DNA from: Bacteroidota bacterium
GTDB lineage: Bacteria; Bacteroidota; Bacteroidia; Bacteroidales; VadinHA17
DNA: 64,000 nt
Assembly: GCA_029564935.1 (NCBI GenBank)
Contig: JAKQPD010000058.1
Span: 1-64,000, forward strand
Direction: 5' to 3'
Below are positions 19,146-29,095 of this stretch, piece after piece (position 1 is the stretch's first letter; each line of letters opens with the position of its first letter). The notes under the pieces were generated by a model. That model was not told where the DNA came from and ran no database searches. It worked only from the letters and a program-made list of their open reading frames with translations. The translations under genes were made by a program, and so were the position numbers.

Positions 19146-19994
19146 TTAAACAGGTTCGACATGAATTGTTACCGTGAGATTCTCATATTCATCCGATAGT
19201 TTATCCTCGATCATATCACAATATTTATGTGCGTCGCCGACAGACTCACCTTCGGGGATTTCAACATGGATGTCGATGAATCTGTAATTACCTGCCACCC
19301 GGGTCCTGAGGTCATGATAATTTACACTCATCTGCTTAAGTTTTTTCTGGAGTACTTTTATTTCATCATCATTCCATGCTGTATCCAGCAGAGGCCGGAA
19401 GGCCTTCCTGAGGAGGGAGTAAGATTCATAAATTATAAGGCAGGCAACAAGTATGGCCACGACAGGATCGAGCCATTTAATACCTGTGATCATTATCAGT
19501 CCAAGGCCTGCTGCCACTCCCAGTGATGTATAAACATCTGTTTTGAGATGGAGTGCGTCGGCTTCAAGAGCTATTGATTTTGTCTCACGGGCTACTTTAT
19601 AAAGCCTGTGGGAGACAACAGAATTGACAATGGCGGATATCAGCATTACAATGGCGCCTACCCAGATTATTTCAAGTTCAAAAGGTTCTCCCGAAAGTTT
19701 TTTTATCGCCTCGGATATGATAAGGGCAGCAGCGATAAAAATCAGCAGGGCTTCAATGACCCCGGAAATATTTTCAACTTTTCCGTGACCATAAGGATGA
19801 CGTGTATCCGGAGGGTTGTCCGACACTCTCACGGAGAAGAAGGCTATCAAAGCTGCCAGCAGATCCATACCAGAGTGAATGGCTTCGGATATTATACTTA
19901 CCGAACCGCTTATTATTCCAACAGTCAGCTTCATAATTATTAAAAAAGTGTTCGAAGCTATCGAAAGGGTTGCCGTCCTTACTTTAGAGTTCAT
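19146..19994 (-). CDS. cation diffusion facilitator family transporter
   Basis: SEAIHSGMDLLAALIAF, DTRHPYGHGKVENISG, DIHVEIPEG. Confidence 0.95.
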   Translation of the reverse strand: MNSKVRTATLSIASNTFLIIMKLTVGIISGSVSIISEAIHSGMDLLAALIAFFSVRVSDNPPDTRHPYGHGKVENISGVIEALLIFIAAALIISEAIKKLSGEPFELEIIWVGAIVMLISAIVNSVVSHRLYKVARETKSIALEADALHLKTDVYTSLGVAAGLGLIMITGIKWLDPVVAILVACLIIYESYSLLRKAFRPLLDTAWNDDEIKVLQKKLKQMSVNYHDLRTRVAGNYRFIDIHVEIPEGESVGDAHKYCDMIEDKLSDEYENLTVTIHVEPV

Positions 19995-20050
19995 CTAGAT
20001 CAAAATATGCAGCCTCAAAGGTAATCAGAAATTCAATGAGACATTGATAA

Positions 20051-21172
20051 TTATTTTAAATCGATCAGCTCATAATCCAGGGAGCCAAGTCCTATCTTAA
20101 CTGCATGTTCGATTCCGGCCTGCCAGTAGGTATCAGGATGTGAGATCCTGAATTTATCTTCCCCCCGGAGATCTTTATTATTATCGCTTTCGCGGATGCT
20201 GCTTCCGGCAAGGGCCGGAGCCGAATTGACCATATCGGTACAGGCTTTATCTAGAGCTACCGGGTCAAAGGAAGCTGCTAAACCAATATCTGGAACCAGG
20301 GGGTAATCATTTAAATCCCAGCAGTCACAATCGGGAGATACATCCATAATAAAGTTGATGTGAAATGAAGGTTTGTCCTTAACTGCGGCCAGGGCATATT
20401 CTGAAATCCTTTTACATGCGGTTTCTGAGGATTGCTTCCAGACAACCCTTGCCGCATCATACTGGCATACGGCAACACATTGCCCGCAACCGACACATTT
20501 CTTATAATCTATTCGCGCGATCTTGTCCTTACCTACTTTTATTGCATCGTGAGCACAGTATTTTTCACACATTTTACATCCAGTGCAATTCTTTTCATAT
20601 ATCCGGGGAGATGATCCTGAATGAAGATAAAGTTTACCACCCACCGAAGCACAACCCATCCCGAGATTCTTGAGCGCTCCTCCGAAACCTGTGAGCTCAT
20701 GGCCCTTGAAGTGATTCATTGAAATAATTATATCGGAATCAACAATTGCAGAGCCGATCTTTGCACTGGGTGTAAGTTCGGAATTGATCTCTACCTCATG
20801 GTATTCGGCGCCTCTCACACCGTCTGCTATTATCACGGGGCATCCTGTCACAAGCGGATTGTACCCATGTTCAAATGCTGCTTCAAGATGATCGGGAGCA
20901 TTTGACCGCCTCCCGCGATATAATGTATTGCAATCCGTAAGAAAGGGACTGGCACCCTTCGATCTCAGGAATTTAACGACCTGAGCTGCATAATCCGGAC
21001 GGATATATGCAAGATTACCAGGTTCTCCAAAATGGATCTTAATAGCCACAATTTTTTTATCGAATTCAATCTTCCCTATTCCGGCTTTTATAATGAGGTT
21101 TTCGAGTTTTTTGAGAAGATTATGTCCCGGCCTGGTCCTCAGGTTGGTAAAATATACTTGTGATTTTGTCAT
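20051..21172 (-). CDS. DUF362 family 4Fe-4S protein
   Basis: CTGCKMCEKYC and CVGCGQCVAVC clusters; KIHFGEPGN; FKGHELTGFGGALKNLGMG. Confidence 0.9.
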   Translation of the reverse strand: MTKSQVYFTNLRTRPGHNLLKKLENLIIKAGIGKIEFDKKIVAIKIHFGEPGNLAYIRPDYAAQVVKFLRSKGASPFLTDCNTLYRGRRSNAPDHLEAAFEHGYNPLVTGCPVIIADGVRGAEYHEVEINSELTPSAKIGSAIVDSDIIISMNHFKGHELTGFGGALKNLGMGCASVGGKLYLHSGSSPRIYEKNCTGCKMCEKYCAHDAIKVGKDKIARIDYKKCVGCGQCVAVCQYDAARVVWKQSSETACKRISEYALAAVKDKPSFHINFIMDVSPDCDCWDLNDYPLVPDIGLAASFDPVALDKACTDMVNSAPALAGSSIRESDNNKDLRGEDKFRISHPDTYWQAGIEHAVKIGLGSLDYELIDLK

Positions 21173-21201
21173 GATTTAATGAAAATAGAGCGCAAAAATA
21201 G

Positions 21202-22080
21202 TCAGAAATTTGATATCAGATTACGGATCTCTTCAATGAGCCATTTAGGTGTCGAAGTTGCTCCGCAGATACCGGCTGTTTTTCTTCCTTCAAACCATGA
21301 TCTCTCAATCTCTCCGGGTGAGGAAACAAAGTAAGTTTCGGGATTGACCATTTTACAAACATTATACAGGAGCTTTCCGTTTGAACTTTCTTTTCCGCTT
21401 ACGAAGATTATTATATCATGTTTTTTTGCAAAATCCCTCAGATGGGGCTCCCTTCCGGATACCTGTCCGCAAATTGTATTATGAACCTTAAGAAAATTAT
21501 CCGTATCGCTAATACCTGCACGCTTCATTCCTGTTCTGATCAGCTCCGCAATATTATCATAGCTGCTCCTGCTCATCGTGGTTTGCGAGAAGAGTGAAAC
21601 AGGTCCTGAAAAATCAATTTTTGAAAGGTCTTCCGGACCTGAAATGAGTATGGCTTCGTTGTTGGTCTGGCCCAGTAATCCGACAACTTCATCATGTCCC
21701 TGTTTGCCGTAAATCACTATCTGTCCTTTCTGATCCCTGATAGCGAGCCATGTATTTTTTATTCTTAACTGAAGTCTCTTAACGATCGGGCATGTGGCAT
21801 CAATTATTGTAATATTATTCTTTTCGGCAAGAAGATAAGTTGATGGAGGTTCCCCGTGAGCTCTTATAAGCAGGTTACAATCTTTCAGCTTTCCAAACTT
21901 TTCACGGTCTATAGTAATGAGGCCAAGCCCTGCAAGCCTGTTAACCTCCATATCATTATGGACGATTGGTCCGAGTGAATAAACTTTCTCGCCTTTAAGA
22001 AGAGCTTTTTCGGCGATCCCGACAGCATTCTGCACACCAAAGCAAAAACCGGATTTATCGTCAGTTTCGACTAACATCAA
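21202..22080 (-). CDS. ispH: 4-hydroxy-3-methylbut-2-enyl diphosphate reductase
   Basis: GFCFGVQNAV, SLGPIVHN, RAHGEPPSTY, DATCPIVKRLQ, ICGATSTPKWLIEE. Confidence 0.95.
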   Translation of the reverse strand: MMLVETDDKSGFCFGVQNAVGIAEKALLKGEKVYSLGPIVHNDMEVNRLAGLGLITIDREKFGKLKDCNLLIRAHGEPPSTYLLAEKNNITIIDATCPIVKRLQLRIKNTWLAIRDQKGQIVIYGKQGHDEVVGLLGQTNNEAILISGPEDLSKIDFSGPVSLFSQTTMSRSSYDNIAELIRTGMKRAGISDTDNFLKVHNTICGQVSGREPHLRDFAKKHDIIIFVSGKESSNGKLLYNVCKMVNPETYFVSSPGEIERSWFEGRKTAGICGATSTPKWLIEEIRNLISNF

Positions 22081-22762
22081 ACTTTTCCTCTATTATTTTT
22101 CGTACCCATTCCATCTGATCTTCAACAGTCATTCTGCTGTTGTCCAGAACCAGAGCATCATCAGCCCTGCGGAGCGGACTGATATCCCTGTTCTCATCAG
22201 TAATATCCCGGGCTATTATATTATTTCTGATCTCTTCAAAATTGATATCAATGCCTTTGCCTCTCAATTCGTCATATCTCCTTTTTGCCCTTATATCAAC
22301 CGAAGCTGTCATAAATATTTTAAGGTCGGCATCAGGAAAAACTACGGTGCCAATATCTCTTCCATCCATCACAATTCCTTTCAGCACACCTATCTGCCTT
22401 TGCAGTTCGACCATCCGTGAGCGAACCTGGTGGATCTGGCTTATCCGGCTTACATGTGAAGAAACGTTCATACCTCTTATTTGTTCTTCAACATTCTCGG
22501 AATTAAGGAAGGTCTCATATTCGCTGATGTCCGGGTTGTACACAAATTCTATATGAATATCCTTCAATTCACCAAGTATTCCTGGCATATTGAGCTCTTT
22601 ATCACCGATAAAACCTCTCCTTAAACAGTAAAGAGTAACAGCCCTGTACATTGCACCACTGTCGATATAAATATAATTCAGTTCCTTCGCAATTGCTTTT
22701 GCAAATGTACTCTTGCCGCACGAGGAATATCCGTCGATGGCTATAATCAGTTTTTTGTCCAT
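22061..22762 (-). CDS. cmk: cytidylate kinase
   Basis: IAIDGYSSCGKSTFAKAIAKELNYIYIDSGAMYRA; VMDGRDIGTVVFPDADLKIFMTAS. Confidence 0.95.
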   Translation of the reverse strand: MDKKLIIAIDGYSSCGKSTFAKAIAKELNYIYIDSGAMYRAVTLYCLRRGFIGDKELNMPGILGELKDIHIEFVYNPDISEYETFLNSENVEEQIRGMNVSSHVSRISQIHQVRSRMVELQRQIGVLKGIVMDGRDIGTVVFPDADLKIFMTASVDIRAKRRYDELRGKGIDINFEEIRNNIIARDITDENRDISPLRRADDALVLDNSRMTVEDQMEWVRKIIEEKFDVSRN

Positions 22763-23775
22763 AGTTTCCTGTATACCTTGTCAGTCTTAACTATCAGCGA
22801 AACATGATTTGATGATCCTGCAAGATGGTAGGATGCTCTTCCGAACTCTATATTCAGGATAGAAGTATTGATTCCGAACCCCCATGAAAATCCCACTGCA
22901 GAAGTCTTTGATTCAAGTTTCAGTTCACTTCTTCTCTGGTAATTATAACCTGCACTCATGTACAAGTTCTTATGCGGAATCATTTCCACGCCAGGGATCA
23001 TATGCCGGAGCATATTTTCAAAGAAGCCGGAATTATTGTTTCCATCTTCGGGATCATCATACATATGTGTAAGGTCGAATTTTTCAAGATGCCTGATGGC
23101 GAGGGAGAAGCGGAAAGGAGCGTGGGCAAGCTGCTGCGTCAGACCTGCCTGGATCTCAAAAGGCGGACTGAGCCTTTTTTCACCGGCATATGTGGTGACC
23201 TGAGCCCCAAGGTTTTTTATTACTAATCCTGCCGAAAAAAGGCCTGATGAAGTATGATAGTTCCCGCCGATATCAAATGCAAATCCGAATGATGTATATT
23301 TTTCGAGATGTGACAGAACAGGTTTGAAATTTATTCCGGCAGAGAAGTTATCATATATTTCATGTGACCAAATAACTGAGAAGGCATATTCAGATGCATG
23401 AAAGCTGCCGGTTATTACCCCTGAAGGGTCAGCTTCAGTGAAAGAACCGTAATTAAGATATGTAAGCCCGGCTGCAAAGTTGCCTGCTGAAGGATGTGAC
23501 AATGAGTACATTACCAGGCCGTAGTTGACTCCTGCGAAATAGTTCACATAGTTAAGTGCCAGCGACTTATCCATACTTTTTGTCAGAAGGGCAGGATTAT
23601 GCCATGACAGGTTCAGGTTATCGCTGCGGAGCGAAACGTTTGTCCCTCCGAGAGACGACACAAGCCCGGAATGGGTAAGATTAAGGAATTCATAAACATT
23701 ATCACCGCCTGTCTGAGCAGAGGAATCAAGTATCATTATACTTAAAATAAATATATATATGCTTTTTCTGCCCAT
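22747..23775 (-). CDS. PorQ-like (type IX secretion-associated) outer membrane protein
   Basis: Signal peptide; NVYEFLNLTHSGLVSSLGGTNVSLRSDNLNLSWHNPALLT resembles PorV/PorQ N-terminal region; adjacent to cmk. Confidence 0.8.
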   Translation of the reverse strand: MGRKSIYIFILSIMILDSSAQTGGDNVYEFLNLTHSGLVSSLGGTNVSLRSDNLNLSWHNPALLTKSMDKSLALNYVNYFAGVNYGLVMYSLSHPSAGNFAAGLTYLNYGSFTEADPSGVITGSFHASEYAFSVIWSHEIYDNFSAGINFKPVLSHLEKYTSFGFAFDIGGNYHTSSGLFSAGLVIKNLGAQVTTYAGEKRLSPPFEIQAGLTQQLAHAPFRFSLAIRHLEKFDLTHMYDDPEDGNNNSGFFENMLRHMIPGVEMIPHKNLYMSAGYNYQRRSELKLESKTSAVGFSWGFGINTSILNIEFGRASYHLAGSSNHVSLIVKTDKVYRKLWTKN

Positions 23776-23869
23776 CTTTTAATATGCTGATCAAATATAG
23801 CAAGAATTAGTAAACGGAAGGCATCCGTAAATTAGTATTAATGAACATGATATCAGTCATCGGAAGTTA

Positions 23870-24793
23870 TCATGCGGTTTTTCCGGTAAGTATCATTGAT
23901 TCTCCGCTCTTTTTCGGACGGCCGTTTATCTGCGACATGAAGAGACCTGCGATCACGATTATCATCCCGGCAATATTCTGCATTGTCATTTCATCTCCCA
24001 GAACGATGAATGAAAAGAATGCTGTGAATATCGGGATACAATTAGTAAAAACATTGGCCCTGGATATTCCCATTTGTCTTACCGAATAAGCGAAAAGTAT
24101 GAAGGCGCCGCAGGAAGCGAACAGGGAAAGCTCGGCAACTGGTATAAGACTGCGGAATGTAATTGTAGTATCGGCTAAATGCCTGAGTTCAAATATAAGA
24201 AATAAGGGAAGAAAAAGAAGGGCCCCAATCATATTCTGAATATTGACAATATAAACAGGATCGTAGGATACAACGAGCCGGTTCAGGGTAAGATTATAGC
24301 CGACAGCTGAAAATACAGCAAACAAAAGCAGGATAATACCTCTGACATCGAACGACAGACTGCCGTCCTTATTAAAAATAAATACAAGTATCCCGATGAA
24401 AGATATTATAATACCCATGTAATTGATGATACGAAGTTTTTCCCTGTAAAGAAACCAGGCTCCCAAAGCTGCTATTACAGGTATTGTGGAGATAATTACC
24501 GAACCTGTTGTTGCGGAGACATATGTTAATCCGAAGCTTTCTCCAAGGAAATAAAGAAATGGCTCGAACAGCGCCAGAAGTAAAAATAACTTCCTGTCTT
24601 CCTTCCTTATTTTTATATGGCTCCCGGTAAGGGAAATAAACACATTCAGGATTATTATTGCAATAACAAGCCGGATGAATACAATTGTAAGAGGCCGGAA
24701 CGTTTCATTTGCCACCTTAAACCAAATGAAGGAAAATGACCAGAAGATCATTGAGAGTATTACTGCCCCGTATTTCACAAACAGATTTTTCAC
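23870..24793 (-). CDS. EamA/DMT family transporter
   Basis: Ten TM-like segments in two repeats. Confidence 0.9.
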   Translation of the reverse strand: MKNLFVKYGAVILSMIFWSFSFIWFKVANETFRPLTIVFIRLVIAIIILNVFISLTGSHIKIRKEDRKLFLLLALFEPFLYFLGESFGLTYVSATTGSVIISTIPVIAALGAWFLYREKLRIINYMGIIISFIGILVFIFNKDGSLSFDVRGIILLLFAVFSAVGYNLTLNRLVVSYDPVYIVNIQNMIGALLFLPLFLIFELRHLADTTITFRSLIPVAELSLFASCGAFILFAYSVRQMGISRANVFTNCIPIFTAFFSFIVLGDEMTMQNIAGMIIVIAGLFMSQINGRPKKSGESMILTGKTA

Positions 24794-25010
24794 AAAAAGA
24801 TCCGGATTAATTTTTCCGGCGGGTCGAATTTATAGCATAAAATTTAAATTATGCAGATATGGTGCTGTAAACTTACAAGAAATTTTGACGGATCATTATT
24901 TTTCGAATAGTACAATCTGTTTTCAATGATGATATATGTATATGCCATTAATTCAGGAGGTTATTTTAATATTATATATCGAATACATTTTAAACATCAT
25001 TTAACCGCGG

Positions 25011-25041
25011 TTTGTATGTGAATCATAAATTATTATATTTG
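25011..25041 (+). promoter_or_regulatory. candidate Bacteroidetes-type promoter upstream of etfB
   Basis: TTTG (25011-25014), 19-bp spacer, TATATTTG (25034-25041) matching the TTTG/TAnnTTTG architecture. Confidence 0.55.
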
Positions 25042-25146
25042 CCGCCTCTGATATTATTATAACAGTTATGTGGTACGGATATGACAGTAATGGTTTTAAT
25101 TTGTATCACAGTATTATGATGATTTCTTAAACTCAGTCAAGATAAA

Positions 25147-25896
25147 ATGAAGATTCTGGTTTGTATAAGCAATGTTCCCGACACGACTACTAAAATCAGG
25201 TTTTCTGAAGGGAATACTTCCATCGACACTGCTGGTGTTCAATGGGTCATTAATCCATGGGATGAGCTCTCGCTTACAAGGGCTCTTGAACTTAAGGACA
25301 ATTCTTCAGCCGGGGTAAAATCGGTAACTGTTGTCCATGTTGGACCTGCTTCTTCAGAACCGACCATACGAAAGGCACTTGCAATAGGGGCTGATGATGC
25401 TGTTCGGGTAAATGCAGAGTCAAAAGATGCATATTACGTTGCTGCCCAGATAGCAGAAGTTGTTAAGAAAGAGCAGTATGATATGATCCTTTGCGGAATT
25501 GAATCAAGCGATTACAACGGATCCCTTGTCGGAGGTATGCTGGCCGAATTTCTTGGTATTCCTTCAGTATCCTCGGTTTCGGGTATTTCAGTTGAAGGCG
25601 GAGATACGGTTCTCACCCGTGAGATTGACGGAGGGAAGGAGGTTGTTAAGGTACCTGCGCCATTTGTCGCGGTTGTCCAGAAAGGGATCGCAAAAGAACC
25701 CAGAATTGCAGCAATGAGAGGAATAATGATGGCCAGAACGAAACAGATCAGGTTATATGAACCTTTATCTGTTGATCCACTGACGGCCGTTACGGTTTTT
25801 GAGAAACCTGAACCCCGTGCTGCATGTAAATTCGTTGACCCGGAACATCCGGAACAACTTATCGACCTGCTGCAGAATGAAGCTAAAGTGATCTGA
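25147..25896 (+). CDS. etfB: electron transfer flavoprotein subunit beta
   Basis: MKILVCISNVPDTTTKIRF; NPWDELSLTRALELK; followed by etfA. Confidence 0.95.
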   Translation: MKILVCISNVPDTTTKIRFSEGNTSIDTAGVQWVINPWDELSLTRALELKDNSSAGVKSVTVVHVGPASSEPTIRKALAIGADDAVRVNAESKDAYYVAAQIAEVVKKEQYDMILCGIESSDYNGSLVGGMLAEFLGIPSVSSVSGISVEGGDTVLTREIDGGKEVVKVPAPFVAVVQKGIAKEPRIAAMRGIMMARTKQIRLYEPLSVDPLTAVTVFEKPEPRAACKFVDPEHPEQLIDLLQNEAKVI

Positions 25897-25923
25897 TTTT
25901 TATCAATATAAACTATTAAATCT

Positions 25924-26883
25924 ATGTCAGTTCTTGTATATGTAGAAAACTGGGACGGGAAATTCAAGAAACTTTCTTTTGAACTGGTCTCATTTGCTTC
26001 GGAAACAGCGAAGATGATGAATTCCTCTGTCATCGTTCTGTCAATCGGTAAGGTGGAGGATTCTGAACTGAAAAAACTTGGAGATTATGGCGCCGGCAGG
26101 GTGCTGGCTCTCGAAAATGAACTTCTTGCCACTCTTGACAGTCAGGCTTATTCCAACGCTATAGCGGAAATTGTACTGAAGACCGGTTCCAAAGTCGTTA
26201 TCCTGTCAAATAATAACACAGGAAAAGCATTGGCTCCGAGATTGTCTGTAAGATTGAAGGCAGGGGTAGGGTCAGGGGTCAGCAAACTCCCGCTTTCAAC
26301 AGATCCTTTCGTTGTATATAAACGTACCTACTCCGGTAACGCATTTGCCAGGGTTGAAATAAGATCGCCTGTTAAGATACTGACACTTGCCCAGAATACT
26401 TTTCACCTGACTGAGACTCCCGGCAATGCAGTTATTGAAAAAATTGAATTACCTGAAGAAATTACAGGCAGCACAAAAGTCCTTGATACAAAGAAACAAT
26501 CCGGAAAGATCCTTCTTACAGATGCAGATATAGTGGTTTCAGGCGGAAGGGGTATGAAATCTCCCGATAACTGGGGTCCGCTTTTAGAGCTTGCCGATGC
26601 ACTCGGCGGGGCGACTGCCTGTTCAAGACCTGTTTCGGATGAAGGATGGAGACCTCATGAAGAACATACCGGTCAGACCGGAAAGATAATTGCTCCAAAC
26701 CTTTATCTGGCAGTAGGTATCTCTGGCGCAACACAACATCTGGCAGGGGTAAGCTCTTCAAAATATATTGTCGCAATTAACACCGACAAGGATGCACCTA
26801 TCTTTGAAGCTGCACAATATGGTATAGTAGGCGATGCAATGAAGGTTCTTCCAAAGCTGGTTGATGCCCTGAAGAAAAGATAA
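25924..26883 (+). CDS. etfA: electron transfer flavoprotein subunit alpha
   Basis: [71 protein letters not shown]. Confidence 0.97.
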   Translation: MSVLVYVENWDGKFKKLSFELVSFASETAKMMNSSVIVLSIGKVEDSELKKLGDYGAGRVLALENELLATLDSQAYSNAIAEIVLKTGSKVVILSNNNTGKALAPRLSVRLKAGVGSGVSKLPLSTDPFVVYKRTYSGNAFARVEIRSPVKILTLAQNTFHLTETPGNAVIEKIELPEEITGSTKVLDTKKQSGKILLTDADIVVSGGRGMKSPDNWGPLLELADALGGATACSRPVSDEGWRPHEEHTGQTGKIIAPNLYLAVGISGATQHLAGVSSSKYIVAINTDKDAPIFEAAQYGIVGDAMKVLPKLVDALKKR

Positions 26884-26912
26884 TTGCAGGGTCAGAAATG
26901 GGCCATTACCAA

Positions 26913-26966
26913 AGACAAGGCATGCCTTGTCTCAACAATTATACAGGTCAAGACATGCCCTGTCTC
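26913..26966. repeat. REP-like palindrome plus degenerate second copy between etfA and the Fe-S oxidoreductase gene
   Basis: Perfect 20-bp palindrome AGACAAGGCATGCCTTGTCT (26913-26932); related AGACATGCCCTGTCT at 26951-26965. Confidence 0.85.
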
Positions 26967-26990
26967 AATAAATAAATTAAGGATATTCCC

Positions 26991-29078
26991 ATGGTCCGTC
27001 AGATAATATTCGCGATAACACTGCTGATCACACTGGCAGTATTCTTCTATACGATCAGAAATCTGATCAGCTATTTCCGGCTAACAAGGCCTGCCGGGCC
27101 GGTTAAGGACTTCGGAAGGAGGTTTGGCCTCATGATGAAGGTCGCATTCGGACAGACAAAGATCTTCCGCCGGCCGGTAATAGGATTTTTTCATGCACTT
27201 GTATTCTGGGGATTCTGTATTATCATCTTCGGAAGTATCGAAATGGTAATTGACGGACTTACCGGTTCTGAAAAGATCCTTAAGTTCCTTGGGCCGTTCC
27301 ACGACTTCCTTATGGCCTCAGGGGATATTTTTGCCATACTGGTTGCTGTCTCGATAATAATCTTTCTTATACGCCGGTTGTTTTTGCATATAAGGAGATT
27401 TGAGGGTATCGAAATGAAAAAAAGATCCCACAGGGATGCAAATATCTCGCTTATACTCATCCTCCTGCTGATGTTGTCACTTATTGCGATGAACACCGGA
27501 TATACCGGATTAAGGAGGATTTCAGGTGAAGCGGTTGCAGGGGTTTATCCGGTCGGATCTTTTTTATCAGGCATTGCCGGAGGAATATCCGGAAAAGGAT
27601 TCGGAATGATTCATGAGATATCATGGTGGTCACATATTCTGCTTATATTCTTTTTTGCGAACTATCTTCCTTATTCAAAACATTTCCACGTTTTCATGTC
27701 GGTTCCAAATGTTTTCCTGTCAGGACTGGAGCCGGCCGGTAAACTTCCCAACATGGAAAACATTACCAGGGAGGTGAAGCTTATGCTCAATCCTGATACG
27801 GCATTTGCTGCATCTCCCGCAAATACTCCTGTTGAACGCTTCGGCGTTAAGGATGCCGAAGATGTGACATGGAAAAATTACTTTGATTCATTGTCGTGTA
27901 CCGAATGCGGCAGGTGTACATCTGTGTGTCCTGCCAATATTACAGGAAAATTACTCTCTCCCAGGAAAATAATGATGGATCTGCGTGCAAGGATGAAGGA
28001 GAAAGGCCCTGAAATGGTTAAGCAGGGAAGAGATTATAACGATAACAGGTCCCTTGTCAGGGATTATATTTCAGAGGAAGAGATCTGGGCATGTACTACC
28101 TGCAATGCCTGTGCAACGGAATGTCCGGTGAACATTAATCAGCCTTCCCTGATCGTCGATATGAGAAGATATCTTGTCCTTGAAGAAGCATCTGCGCCGG
28201 GAGAACTGAAATCGGTATTTAATAATATAGAAAATAACGGAGCTCCATGGCAGTATTCTGCCGAGGAAAGACTAAACTGGACAAAAGGCCTTGATTTTGA
28301 GGTGCCTGTTATATCGGATCTTTATTCAAAGGGAGAAAAGCCTGATTACCTGCTGTGGGTAGGTTGTGCTGGAGCTTTCGATGACAGATATAAAAAGGTT
28401 GTAAGGGCTTTTACCAGGATTTTAAATTACCTTAAAGTCAGTTATGCAGTTCTCGGGAAGGAGGAGACCTGTACCGGAGATCCGGCAAGAAGGGCCGGGA
28501 ATGAAATGCTTTTCCAGATGCAGGCCCTTCAGGTTATTTCGACACTTAATTCCTATGAGGTATCCAGGATAATTACAATTTGTCCGCATTGTTTTAATAC
28601 TTTCAGGAACGAATATCCTGATCTCGACGGGAAATTTGAAGTGATCAGTTATCTTCAGCTTATCCTCAGACATATTGATGAAGGCCGGCTGAAGCCTGTT
28701 TCATCTGAATTTAAAAACCTTTCTCTCACCTATCATGATCCGTGTTACCTGGGCAGGGCAAACGGTATTTATGATGAACCCCGGAAGATTCTGAAAAGTC
28801 TGCCGGTTGAGTTTACGGAAATGGAGAGGAGCAGGAGTTTTGCACTTTGCTGTGGTGCAGGTGGAGCTCAGATGTTTAAGGAGGCAGAAAAAGGAGAGAA
28901 GGAGATATTCCTGGAAAGAACTGAAGATGCTATCAGTACAGGAGCAAAGATAATTGCAACAGCCTGTCCTTTCTGTATGACAATGATAACCGACGGTCTT
29001 AAGTATAAAAACAGGGAGGATGAATTACAGAATCTCGATATAGCAGAGATAGTTGCACAGTGCCTGGGTTTACAGTAA
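26991..29078 (+). CDS. membrane-bound (Fe-S) oxidoreductase, HdrD/GlcF-type (putative ETF:quinone oxidoreductase)
   Basis: N-terminal NarI-like TM region; CTECGRCTSVCP and CTTCNACATECP ferredoxin motifs; two CCG-type domains. Confidence 0.9.
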   Translation: MVRQIIFAITLLITLAVFFYTIRNLISYFRLTRPAGPVKDFGRRFGLMMKVAFGQTKIFRRPVIGFFHALVFWGFCIIIFGSIEMVIDGLTGSEKILKFLGPFHDFLMASGDIFAILVAVSIIIFLIRRLFLHIRRFEGIEMKKRSHRDANISLILILLLMLSLIAMNTGYTGLRRISGEAVAGVYPVGSFLSGIAGGISGKGFGMIHEISWWSHILLIFFFANYLPYSKHFHVFMSVPNVFLSGLEPAGKLPNMENITREVKLMLNPDTAFAASPANTPVERFGVKDAEDVTWKNYFDSLSCTECGRCTSVCPANITGKLLSPRKIMMDLRARMKEKGPEMVKQGRDYNDNRSLVRDYISEEEIWACTTCNACATECPVNINQPSLIVDMRRYLVLEEASAPGELKSVFNNIENNGAPWQYSAEERLNWTKGLDFEVPVISDLYSKGEKPDYLLWVGCAGAFDDRYKKVVRAFTRILNYLKVSYAVLGKEETCTGDPARRAGNEMLFQMQALQVISTLNSYEVSRIITICPHCFNTFRNEYPDLDGKFEVISYLQLILRHIDEGRLKPVSSEFKNLSLTYHDPCYLGRANGIYDEPRKILKSLPVEFTEMERSRSFALCCGAGGAQMFKEAEKGEKEIFLERTEDAISTGAKIIATACPFCMTMITDGLKYKNREDELQNLDIAEIVAQCLGLQ

Positions 29079-29095
29079 TTTAAATATATATAGTA

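Noticed and set aside
25512-26033. 173-aa minus-strand ORF across etfB/etfA
   Set aside because: Antisense shadow of two well-supported genes.
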